From: Streptomyces sp. H27-H5
GTDB taxonomy: Bacteria; Actinomycetota; Actinomycetes; Streptomycetales; Streptomycetaceae
Direction of reading: 5' to 3'
Length of the DNA: 64,000 bases
NCBI RefSeq assembly: GCF_026627505.1
Contig: NZ_JAPNLK010000028.1
Span: 1-64,000, forward strand
A model generated the notes under the pieces. It saw only the letters and a program-made list of their open reading frames with translations, was not told where the DNA came from and searched no databases. Numbering within the stretch: position 1 is the first letter of the stretch; every line of letters starts with the position of its first letter. Shown here piece after piece: positions 15,963-23,335 of this stretch. The translations under genes were made by a program, and so were the position numbers.

Positions 15963-17141
15963 TCAGCTCAGCGGTGCCTGCTGGAGCGGGACCGGGCGGG
16001 GCGCCGCCGGCGGGGCCGGGTCCACGTGCGCGGCGGCCACGTCCACCGGCACCGCGTCCACGGGGGCCACCTCCACCGGGGCCATGTCCACCGGGGCCAC
16101 GTCCGCCGGGGCCACCCGCACCGGGGGCGGCGGGGCGATCGGCCGGCGCAGGGTGGCCACCCCGCACGGGACCTCCGGCGTGGCGTACGGAAGGCGCAAC
16201 CGGCCCTCCGCGCTCCACAGGCCGCCACCGAGCCAGCCCACCGGGGCCGCCAGGCGGAAGACGTGCCGGTCGGCGGGCCGCCACAACACGATGCCCTCGG
16301 GCACGCGCAGCGCCACCCCGCAGGTCTCCGGCATCAGCGCCAGACCCGGCTGCACCGCGAACGGCACCGCGTCCGCCGGCCGCAGGCACTCCGGGAAGCG
16401 GACCGGGCGGGAGCTGCCCAGGACCCCCCAGCCGAGCCGGGGTTCGCCCGGCGCGTCCGAACGGATCAGCAGCAGGCCGCTGTCCGGGGCCGCCGACACC
16501 AACCGGTCGTCGCTGTCCTCCGCGATCTGGAGGAGCGGGGTGACCTTCCCGCCGCGGCCCAGGTCGACGGCCACGGTCTTGGTACGGCCGTCCAGTTCAC
16601 GGTCCAGCGCCAGCAGGCGGCCCGTCCGGTCCAGCCACACGCCGCCCGAACAGCGGCCGGGCACCCGGGCCACGCGCTCCGGGCCGAACGCGCTCCCGGC
16701 CACCTGCCAGACGACCGTCCCCTCCGGCCCCACCTCCAGGGCGAAGGCGACGCCGCCGTCCGGGCACGGCGGCAGCAGGCTCACCCGTACGTCCTCGGAC
16801 ACGGGCTGCACGGCGCCCAACGGGCGCTCCCCGGTCCGGGGCCCCCCGGCGGCGCCGCCAGCCGACCCGACGGGCCCCGTCGGGTACAGCAGCGCGAAGG
16901 CGTGCCGGTCCGCGACCCGACGGTGGATCAGCACCCGCCCGTCGGCGAGCGGCGACACCTCGGTGTCCGCCTCCTCCGGCTGCGAGAGCGGCAGCGGGAC
17001 CGCGTACGGCTCCGGTCCGGAGAGGGTCCAACGCTCCGGGTAGCGGGCCTCGCCGTCCCCGGCCAGGCGGGCCGCGTACGACCCGTCCGCGGCGATCGTG
17101 AACGGGGCCGTCGTCGTCATTTCGATGGCACAGACAGTCAT
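15963..17141 (-). CDS. Actinobacterial protein of unknown function with beta-propeller-like body and repetitive tail
   Basis: A 392-residue protein I do not recognise. It has no signal peptide. The body (about 10-335) alternates short strands such as WTLSGPEPYAVPLPL, RVLIHRRVADRHAFALLYP and VRVSLLPPCPDGG, suggesting a WD/NHL-like propeller that reports numerical or binding data. The last ~55 residues are Pro/Val/Ala/Asp-rich with about six PV(D/E)xA pentapeptides encoded by a 15-bp DNA repeat. The ATG at 17141 is chosen for GGAGG 11 nt upstream. It is not in an obvious operon, being preceded by a 277-bp gap shared with the divergent Nif3 gene in which I see only that gene's promoter. Confidence 0.65.
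   Translation of the reverse strand: MTVCAIEMTTTAPFTIAADGSYAARLAGDGEARYPERWTLSGPEPYAVPLPLSQPEEADTEVSPLADGRVLIHRRVADRHAFALLYPTGPVGSAGGAAGGPRTGERPLGAVQPVSEDVRVSLLPPCPDGGVAFALEVGPEGTVVWQVAGSAFGPERVARVPGRCSGGVWLDRTGRLLALDRELDGRTKTVAVDLGRGGKVTPLLQIAEDSDDRLVSAAPDSGLLLIRSDAPGEPRLGWGVLGSSRPVRFPECLRPADAVPFAVQPGLALMPETCGVALRVPEGIVLWRPADRHVFRLAAPVGWLGGGLWSAEGRLRLPYATPEVPCGVATLRRPIAPPPPVRVAPADVAPVDMAPVEVAPVDAVPVDVAAAHVDPAPPAAPRPVPLQQAPLS
16036..16125. repeat. Six 15-bp tandem repeats inside the gene at 15963
   Basis: Six consecutive imperfect 15-bp units of the form GCCACSTCCACCGGG. They encode pentapeptides such as PVDVA, PVEVA and PVDMA on the minus strand. Copy number may vary between strains. Confidence 0.8.
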
Positions 17142-17418
17142 CCGGGCCGTCACCTCCGGTGAGGAAGCTAGTTTTCGCGCCTCTCGCCGAACAACACCAG
17201 CAACCGCGCTTCACACGTACGGGTGGCCCGATGCGCGTTCCCCCCTGACCGGGGCCGCCGGTGTGCTGTGTCATTTCGGGGGGTTTGGGGTGAGGAGGGC
17301 GGGTCCCGGCTCGCCCCCCGGGTGTTCCCGAAGAGGCCCCGCGACACCCCGCGACCACCCCCGAGGACGGCCCGACGTCGAGCACGGGGCCGGTCCGGGC
17401 GGACGGTAGCCTTGGCCT

Positions 17419-18276
17419 GTGCCCCGTCTCTCTGAAGTCATCGCCGCGCTGGACGCTCTCTGGCCCCCCTCGCGGGCCGAGCAGTGGGACGCGGTCGGAA
17501 CCGTCTGCGGCGATCCCGACGCCGAGATCTCCCGCGTCCTGTTCGCCGTGGACCCCGTCCAGGAGATCATCGACGAGGCCGTGAAACTGGGCGCCGACCT
17601 GGTCGTCACCCACCACCCCCTCTACCTGCGGGGCACCACCACCGTCGAGGCGGGCACCTTCAAGGGCCGCGTCGTGCACACGCTGATCAAGAACGACATC
17701 GCCCTGCACGTCGCGCACACCAACGCCGACACCGCCGACCCCGGGGTCTCCGACGCCCTGGCCGGCGCCCTCGACCTGCGCATCACCGGCCCCCTGGTCC
17801 CCGACCCCACCGACCCCGAGGGCCGTCGCGGCCTCGGCCGGATCTGCGAACTGGACCACCCCGAGACCCTCCGCGAGTTCGCCGCCCGCGCCGCCGCCTG
17901 GCTGCCCCAGACCGCGCAGGGCATCCGCGTCGCCGGCGACCCGGACGCGCCGATCCGCACCGTCGCCGTCAGCGGAGGCTCCGGCGACAGCCTCTTCGAG
18001 CACGTCCGCGCTGCCGGCGTGGACGTCTTCCTCACCTCCGACCTGCGCCACCACCCGGTGTCCGAGGCCCGCGGGCAGAGCCCCCTCGCCCTCGTCGACG
18101 CCGCCCACTGGGCCACCGAGTGGCCTTGGTGCGAGCAGGCCGCCGCGCAGCTCGACGCGATCTCCGAGCGCCACGGCTGGGGTCTGCGGACCCACGTCTC
18201 GCGCACGGTCACCGACCCGTGGACGGCGCACGCGCCGTCCGTGACCTCCCCTTCTAACCCTGGAGCCCCCAACTGA
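17419..18276 (+). CDS. Nif3-like dinuclear metal centre hexameric protein
   Basis: A 285-residue NIF3/YbgI/DUF34 protein. Metal ligands expected in this family are visible in VVTHHPLYLRG (two His), HVAHTNADTAD and, near the C-terminus, TSDLRHHP and DAAHWATEW (His/Glu). The biochemical role remains unsettled; links to GTP cyclohydrolase-like or metal-handling activity have been proposed. The GTG start is 6 nt after TAGCCT (17407-17412), so the transcript is probably leaderless. It heads a three-gene operon with the zinc-ribbon and RNase H genes, the same order as Rv2230c-Rv2228c in Mycobacterium tuberculosis. Confidence 0.88.
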   Translation: MPRLSEVIAALDALWPPSRAEQWDAVGTVCGDPDAEISRVLFAVDPVQEIIDEAVKLGADLVVTHHPLYLRGTTTVEAGTFKGRVVHTLIKNDIALHVAHTNADTADPGVSDALAGALDLRITGPLVPDPTDPEGRRGLGRICELDHPETLREFAARAAAWLPQTAQGIRVAGDPDAPIRTVAVSGGSGDSLFEHVRAAGVDVFLTSDLRHHPVSEARGQSPLALVDAAHWATEWPWCEQAAAQLDAISERHGWGLRTHVSRTVTDPWTAHAPSVTSPSNPGAPN

Positions 18277-19016
18277 ACGCCGAGCCCGCCGACCAGATCC
18301 GACTTCTCGACGTCCAGGCCCTGGACGTCCGGCTGTCTCAGCTCGCCCACAAGCGCAAGTCGCTGCCCGAGCACGCCGAGGTCGACTCCCTGACCAAGGA
18401 CCTCACCCAGCAGCGCGACCTGCTCGTCGCCGTCCAGACCCAGGCGAAGGACGCCGCCCGCGAGCAGACCAAGGCGGAGCAGGACGTCGACCAGGTCCGT
18501 CAGCGCGCGGCCCGCGACCAGCAGCGGCTCGACTCGGGCGTCGGCGTCTCGGCCCGCGACCTGGAGAACCTCCAGCGCGAGGTCGTCCTGCTCGCCAAGC
18601 GCCAGGGCGACCTGGAGGACGTGGTCCTGGAGGTCATGGAGCGTCTGGAGGCCGCCCAGGAGCGCGTCACCGAGCTGACCGAGCGGGTCGCCTCGCTGGA
18701 GGTCAAGCTCGCGGACGCCACCGAGCGCCGCGACGCGGCCACCGGCAGCATCGACGCCGAGGTCGCCGGCATCGCCAAGGACCGCGAGGTCATCGTCGGC
18801 TCCATGCCCGAAGCCCTGATGGCGCTGTACGAGAAGATCCGCGTCAAGCAGGGCGGCGTCGGCGCCGCACGCCTCTACCAGCGCCGCTGCGAGGGCTGCC
18901 GCCTGGAGCTCGACATGGCCGAGATCAACGAGATCAAGGCGTCGGCCCGCGACCAGGTCGTGCGCCACGACAACTGCGGCCGCATCCTCGTCCGTACGGC
19001 CGACTCGGGCATCTGA
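18273..19016 (+). CDS. Coiled-coil protein with C4 zinc ribbon (CT398-like)
   Basis: A 247-residue protein. A long antiparallel coiled coil (about 8-185, many Gln/Glu/Arg heptads) is followed by a zinc ribbon with cysteines in RRCEGCRLELD and HDNCGRIL. Related CT398/HP0958-type proteins bind sigma-54/flagellar factors or nucleic acids; in actinobacteria the role is unknown. The start appears to be CTG at 18273: GGAG (18262-18265) is 7 nt upstream, homology-like sequence starts at once (NAEPADQIRLLDVQALD), and no ATG/GTG occurs in frame for over 300 nt. The CTG overlaps the TGA of the Nif3 gene, so translation is coupled; the 3' end overlaps the RNase H start as ATGA-type. Confidence 0.82.
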   Translation: MNAEPADQIRLLDVQALDVRLSQLAHKRKSLPEHAEVDSLTKDLTQQRDLLVAVQTQAKDAAREQTKAEQDVDQVRQRAARDQQRLDSGVGVSARDLENLQREVVLLAKRQGDLEDVVLEVMERLEAAQERVTELTERVASLEVKLADATERRDAATGSIDAEVAGIAKDREVIVGSMPEALMALYEKIRVKQGGVGAARLYQRRCEGCRLELDMAEINEIKASARDQVVRHDNCGRILVRTADSGI

Positions 19017-20302
19017 TGCCGCGGTTTGTCGTGGAAGCGGACGGCGGCTCCCGGGGCAACCCGGGGCCCGCCGGCTACGGCGCGGTCGTCCTCGACCCGG
19101 CGACGGGGGAGACCCTCGCCGAGCGCGCCGAGTACATCGGCGTCGCGACGAACAACGTGGCGGAGTACAAGGGCCTGATCGCCGCACTGCGCGCCGCGCA
19201 CGAGCTGGCGCCGGACGCGGTGGTCCTCGTCCGCATGGACTCCAAGCTCGTCGTCGAGCAGATGTCGGGGCGCTGGAAGATCAAGCACCCGGACATGAAG
19301 CCGCTCGCGGCGGAGGCGGCGAAGATCCTGCCCCGCTCGCAGGTGACGTACGAGTGGATCCCGCGCGAGAAGAACAAGCACGCGGACCGGCTCGCCAACG
19401 AGGCCATGGACGCCGGCAAGCGCGGCGGGCAGTGGGAGCCGTCGGGCTCCACGGCCGTCTTCGACCGGAGCGCCGCGCGCGCCCTGGCGACCCCGCCGGT
19501 CTCCGGGCCGCCCGGGGACGCGGCGGCCGGCGCGGCCGCCGTCCGGGCGGCGCTCGCCGCCTCCGCGGCCCCGGCCGCCGACACCCTGTTCGCGGAGCCC
19601 GCCGGGTCCGCGGAGCCCGCCGCCGAGGAGGCACCCGCCGCCGCGCCCGCGACGGGCACCGGCTGGGGCCCCGACCTCGGAGCCCCGGCGACCCTCGTGC
19701 TGCTGCGGCACGGCGAGACCGCCCTGACCCCGCAGAAGCGCTTCTCCGGCAGCGGCGGCACCGACCCCGAACTCTCCCCGGCCGGCCGTCGCCAGGCTGC
19801 CGCGGTCGCCGAGGCGCTGGCCGCGCGGGGCACCGTACAGGCCGTCGTCAGCTCCCCGCTGCGACGCTGCCGGGAGACCGCCCAGGCGGTCGCCGACCGG
19901 CTCGGCCTGCCCGTGGCGATCGAAGAGGGCCTGCGCGAGACGGACTTCGGCGCGTGGGAGGGCCTGACCTTCGCCGAGGTGCGCGCACGGTTCCCCGACG
20001 ACCTCCAGGCATGGCTGGACTCCCCGAAGGCCGCCCCCACGGGCGGCGGCGAGAGCTTCGCCACCGTCACCCGCCGGGTCTCGGCGGCGCGCGACCGGCT
20101 GGTGTCCGCGCACGCGGGCCGGACGGTGCTGGTCGTCACGCACGTGACCCCGGTCAAGACGCTGGTGCGCCTCGCCCTGGGCGCCCCGCCCGAGTCCCTG
20201 TTCAAGATGGAGCTGTCCGCGGCCTCCCTCTCGGCCGTGGCCTACTACGCCGACGGCAACGCCTCGGTGCGGCTGCTGAACGACACCGGCCACCTGCGCT
20301 GA
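19016..20302 (+). CDS. Bifunctional RNase H / histidine phosphatase (CobC-like)
   Basis: A 428-residue fusion. Residues ~1-135 form an RNase HI domain with the acidic residues in VEADGGSRGNPGPAG, NNVAEYKGL and RMDSKLVVE, and a downstream HADRLANEAMD. It cuts RNA in RNA:DNA hybrids. An Ala/Pro-rich linker (~160-215) leads to a histidine phosphatase domain (~220-428) with catalytic LLRHGETALT, SSPLRRCRETA and VVTHVTPVK. The orthologue Rv2228c has both RNase H and alpha-ribazole-phosphatase-type domains, so a role in R-loop removal plus cobalamin or acid phosphatase activity is expected. It is the last gene of the operon, overlapping the zinc-ribbon gene. Confidence 0.9.
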   Translation: MPRFVVEADGGSRGNPGPAGYGAVVLDPATGETLAERAEYIGVATNNVAEYKGLIAALRAAHELAPDAVVLVRMDSKLVVEQMSGRWKIKHPDMKPLAAEAAKILPRSQVTYEWIPREKNKHADRLANEAMDAGKRGGQWEPSGSTAVFDRSAARALATPPVSGPPGDAAAGAAAVRAALAASAAPAADTLFAEPAGSAEPAAEEAPAAAPATGTGWGPDLGAPATLVLLRHGETALTPQKRFSGSGGTDPELSPAGRRQAAAVAEALAARGTVQAVVSSPLRRCRETAQAVADRLGLPVAIEEGLRETDFGAWEGLTFAEVRARFPDDLQAWLDSPKAAPTGGGESFATVTRRVSAARDRLVSAHAGRTVLVVTHVTPVKTLVRLALGAPPESLFKMELSAASLSAVAYYADGNASVRLLNDTGHLR

Positions 20303-20343
20303 CACCGCCGCGCGCCCCGGACACACGGGGCCGCCCGGACGCA

Positions 20344-20384
20344 CAAAACCGCCCTGACCGGAGGAAACCCCTGGTCAGGGCGGT
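20344..20384 (-). terminator. Terminator of rnpB
   Basis: A 12-bp perfect stem ACCGCCCTGACC/GGTCAGGGCGGT with a 13-nt loop, followed on the minus strand by TTTTG. This resembles a classical intrinsic terminator and lies just after the RNase P RNA. Confidence 0.8.
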
Positions 20385-20387
20385 GGC

Positions 20388-20797
20388 GCAGAACGACACA
20401 AGCTGTACGCCGGGTTCTGTCGCCCGGTGACCTCGCGGTCGCCGGGGAGACGGCCATCCATCTAGGACCGGCGTTGCCGCCGGCCTCGTGCGGTCTACCC
20501 GCGGACTCGGGCGGGCAGCCCTCGATCGTCCGCGCAGAGCCGTCCGGAGACGACTCCTCTTGACCTTGCTCCGGGTGGGGTTTACCTAGCCGCCTGAGTC
20601 ACCTCAGGCGCTGGTGGTCTCTTACACCACCGTTTCACCCTTACCGAGGACCGAGGTCCCCGGCGGTCTGTTTTCTGTGGCACTGTCCCGCGGGTCACCC
20701 CGGGTGGCCGTTAGCCACCACCCTGCCCTGTGGAGCCCGGACGTTCCTCGGCGGGATCCGAGGATCCCGACGCGGCCGCCCGCTTGTGTCGTTCTGC
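20388..20797 (-). ncRNA. rnpB: RNase P RNA (bacterial class A)
   Basis: The catalytic RNA of RNase P, which matures tRNA 5' ends. The ends pair as a 16-bp P1 helix (20388-20403 with 20782-20797). Read on the minus strand, the conserved 5' core GAGGAACGTCCGGGCTCCA near P4/CR-I, the GGTAAGGGTGAAACGGTGG block near the centre, and the 3' core near CCTAGATGGATGG all occur in the right order. The size of ~410 nt is normal for an actinobacterial class A molecule. The end positions are from pairing, not from mapped ends. Confidence 0.95.
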
Positions 20798-20831
20798 GTG
20801 ACGACCATGCTACCGGCACCCTCGCGGCCGC

Positions 20832-20862
20832 TTGACCTTGACGCTGCGGCAGGGTTTCTACT
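20832..20862 (+). promoter_or_regulatory. MerR-type promoter with 19-bp spacer
   Basis: TTGACC (-35, 20832-20837) and TCTACT (-10, 20857-20862) are separated by 19 bp. Between them lies the inverted repeat ACCTTG/CAGGGT (20835-20840, 20850-20855). This overlong spacer with a central operator is the hallmark of MerR-activated promoters. Transcription would begin at or near the ATG at 20869, giving a leaderless mRNA. Confidence 0.65.
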
Positions 20863-20868
20863 GGGCCC

Positions 20869-21603
20869 ATGCGGATCGGAGAGATCGCCGCGCTCGTCGG
20901 GCTCACCACCCGGGCGATCCGGCACTACCACCATGTCGGGCTGCTCCCGGAACCGGAGCGGCGCCCCAACGGATACCGGGCCTACACCGTGCGCGACGCG
21001 GTCCTGCTGGCCCGCGTACGCCGGCTCACCGAACTCGGGCTGAGCCTCCACGAGGTCCGCGACGTCCTCGCGGACGACGCGGGCCGCGAACTCGCCGAGG
21101 TGCTGGCGGAACTGGACGCCGACCTGGCCCGGCAACAAGCCGAACTGGCCGCCCGCAGGCAGCGCCTCGCCCTGCTCCTCGCCGCCCCGCCCGGGGAGGT
21201 CGAGCCGCTGTCGCCGGCGCTCGCCGCCCTGCTCGCCAAGGCGCCGGCGACGCACTCGCCCAGCGCCGCGCTGGACCGCGAACACCTCACGCTGCTCGAC
21301 GGCACGGGCGCGATCGGCGAGGAGGTCTACGCCCTGCTCGGGACGCTGGCCGCCGACCCGGCCGTCCTCGGCCTGTACGAGCGGCTCGACGAGCTGGCCG
21401 GCGCACCCGTCGACGACCCGCGGATCGTCCCCCTGGCACGGGCCCTGGTCGCGGCCGTGCCCGACGAGGTGTTCGCCGCGATCCCGTCGGACGGGCCGGT
21501 CCCGTCCGGGTTCAAGGAGGCGCTGCTCGCGGAGTACCCGCCGGCGCAGGCGGAAGTCGTGCGCCGGGTCATGGAGGGGTTCATCGAGAGGGGCAGGGGA
21601 TGA
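20869..21603 (+). CDS. MerR-family transcriptional regulator
   Basis: A 244-residue regulator. The winged HTH occupies residues 1-70 (MRIGEIAALVGLTTRAIRHY, then the GYRAY wing). A coiled-coil dimerisation helix follows (~80-115), then an effector domain of ~125 residues with no Cys-rich metal site, which argues against a metal sensor. The domain layout resembles BltR/TipA-like multidrug or stress sensors; the ligand is unknown. It probably activates its own promoter. Its stop overlaps the start of the next gene (ATGA), so the membrane protein at 21600 is a co-expressed partner or target. Confidence 0.88.
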   Translation: MRIGEIAALVGLTTRAIRHYHHVGLLPEPERRPNGYRAYTVRDAVLLARVRRLTELGLSLHEVRDVLADDAGRELAEVLAELDADLARQQAELAARRQRLALLLAAPPGEVEPLSPALAALLAKAPATHSPSAALDREHLTLLDGTGAIGEEVYALLGTLAADPAVLGLYERLDELAGAPVDDPRIVPLARALVAAVPDEVFAAIPSDGPVPSGFKEALLAEYPPAQAEVVRRVMEGFIERGRG

Positions 21604-22439
21604 CGGCGATCCGGGCGGCCCGGACGGCGGCGGCCGCCGTCATACCGGGGGAACTCGCGCTGGTGGTCTGCCTGGTGGCTGGGGTACGGCTGCCCGGCTG
21701 GGTACCGGTCGCGGCCGAGGTACTGGTGCTCGGGGTGCTGCTGCTGGAGGCCCGGGTGCTGCGCGGGCTGTACGTCGAGCGGCGCGCCCGGGGCGCCGCC
21801 CCCAAGGAGGCCTGGCGGGGAGCCGTGCGCACGGTGGTCCCGGCCCCCGTCCGGCGGCTGCTGCTCCACGAACTGCGGGCCGCCGCCTCGCTCGGGCGGT
21901 GGCTCGGACGCCGGGCACCGCACGGGGTCGGGACGGGCGACGTGCCCGCCGGGTACACCGGCCCGCAGACGGCCATGATGTACGGGCTGCTCTTCGTGTC
22001 GCTGATCGAGACCGTCGCGCCGGCCTTGCTGATCCCCTGGCCGATCGTGCACCGGGTGGTGCTCGTCCTCGACGTGTACGGGGTGGTGCTGGTCCTCGCG
22101 ATGCACGCCGCCTGCGTGGTGCGCCCGCACGTGGTCGGCGCCGACGGGTCCCTGCGGATCCGGTACGGGGCCCTGTTCGACCTCATCGTCCCGCCGGACG
22201 CGGTGGCCTCGGTCCGGGTGGACCGCCGCTACCCCGAAGGCCGGCTGGTCACCCTGGACGAGGAGGAGGGGCTCCTCGACCTGATCGTCGGCGGCCAGAC
22301 CTCCGTGACCCTGGAACTGAACCGTCCGGTGTCCTTCGTCCGCCCCCTCGGCGGGCCCGGGCGGGCCCGCACCATCCGCTTCCACGCCGACGACCCGCGC
22401 GCGCTGGTCACCGCACTGCGCCGGCTCACACCCCCGTGA
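21600..22439 (+). CDS. Membrane protein co-expressed with MerR regulator
   Basis: A 279-residue protein of unknown function. Hydrophobic segments at about 15-50 (ELALVVCLVAGVRLPGW, VLVLGVLLLE) and 120-165 (MMYGLLFVSLIETVAPALLI, VVLVLDVYGVVLVLAMHAA) give four predicted membrane spans. The C-terminal ~110 residues are soluble and beta-rich (VDRRYPEGRLVTLDEEE, SVTLELNRPVSFVRPLGG). It overlaps the MerR gene by 4 nt. It does not resemble any transporter family I recognise. Confidence 0.75.
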   Translation: MTAIRAARTAAAAVIPGELALVVCLVAGVRLPGWVPVAAEVLVLGVLLLEARVLRGLYVERRARGAAPKEAWRGAVRTVVPAPVRRLLLHELRAAASLGRWLGRRAPHGVGTGDVPAGYTGPQTAMMYGLLFVSLIETVAPALLIPWPIVHRVVLVLDVYGVVLVLAMHAACVVRPHVVGADGSLRIRYGALFDLIVPPDAVASVRVDRRYPEGRLVTLDEEEGLLDLIVGGQTSVTLELNRPVSFVRPLGGPGRARTIRFHADDPRALVTALRRLTPP

Positions 22440-22523
22440 CGAGCCGACGCAGCGCGGGGTCCTGCGCCGAGCGTGGCAAACCGGAGCGGCCCTGTCTTGT
22501 CAAAAACGGCACGCGCGGCCGAT

Positions 22524-22953
22524 TCACAGCAGCACGCTCGTGATCCGGCCCGGCGTCCGGTCCAGCGCCGAACCCGGGGGCAGACCCCCGCGCAGCAGCG
22601 CGAAACGGGACGGCGGCAGCCCGGTCATCGCCTTCACCTCGCGGCCCAGGTGGGCCTGGTCGTGGTAGCCGCAGGCCGCCGCGACCAGAACGGGCGCCGC
22701 CCCCGCCGTCGGCTCCCTCGATGTCGGCGCCCACCCCGGTGCGGGCCACCCACAGGCCCTCGGTGAAGGTGAAGACGAGCGTGACCAGGCCGGTGGGCAG
22801 CTCCAGCCGGCGCCGGGGGAGCTTGAACTCGGTACGGAATCCCGTGTAGTTGCCGATGTGGGGGCGCAGCGCGGGAGCCGGCGGTCGGGTCAGGGGCCGG
22901 GGCGGGGGAGGGCGGAGCGCCGACGGGCGCGCGGGAAGGTCGACGGCACCCAT
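22524..22953 (-). pseudogene. AraC-family regulator, internally deleted
   Basis: The N-terminus reads GNYTGFRTEFKLPRRRLELP, then LVTLVFTFTEGLWVART, typical of the ligand-side half of an AraC regulator. From about 22690 a different frame reads VAAACGYHDQAHLGREVKAM, TGLPPSRF and a normal stop at 22524, which is the second HTH and C-terminal end. Between them the rest of the N-terminal domain and the first HTH, at least 130 residues, are missing and the frames no longer match. The ATG at 22953 still has a GAGGG RBS. The gene is dead and probably old; it lies next to the IS-disrupted RNase gene. Confidence 0.75.
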
Positions 22954-23277
22954 CCGCTGTCCCTCCCCCGAGGCGTCGCACGGCCCCGGTCCTGCGGCGC
23001 CGTGGGCCGATGATGACAGGAGCCGGGGCCGGTGGCCATGGCCGACGCCGGTCGGAGCGGGTCAGGCCGGGGCGAACAGGATCCGCGCGGTCCCCGGGTC
23101 GGCCTCCGTGAGCCGGACCCGGATGCGTTCGCCGAGCGGCAACGCGTCGGCCGGGGACTCGACGCGGCCGACCACCGCGGGGTCCTCCAGGAGGACCGTT
23201 CCCACCAGCGGCTCCCGCTCCTTGACGTCGATGACCACCGCGTCGAAGGTGTCGCCGACGTGCCCCGTCAGCAGGGC

Positions 23278-23300
23278 GGCTCTGTCTCACATTCGGTGGT
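23278..23300 (+). repeat. Left terminal inverted repeat of the ISL3-type element
   Basis: Begins GGCTCTGTCTCACATTCGG and matches the right end over 23 bp without mismatch. Confidence 0.9.
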
Positions 23301-23335
23301 GACGCTGAGTGGCGGAGGTCGTTGTTGTTGGTGTG

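Noticed and set aside
20388..20797. Short open frames across the RNase P RNA
   Set aside because: The region folds as RNase P RNA with conserved cores and P1 pairing, so coding is not supported.
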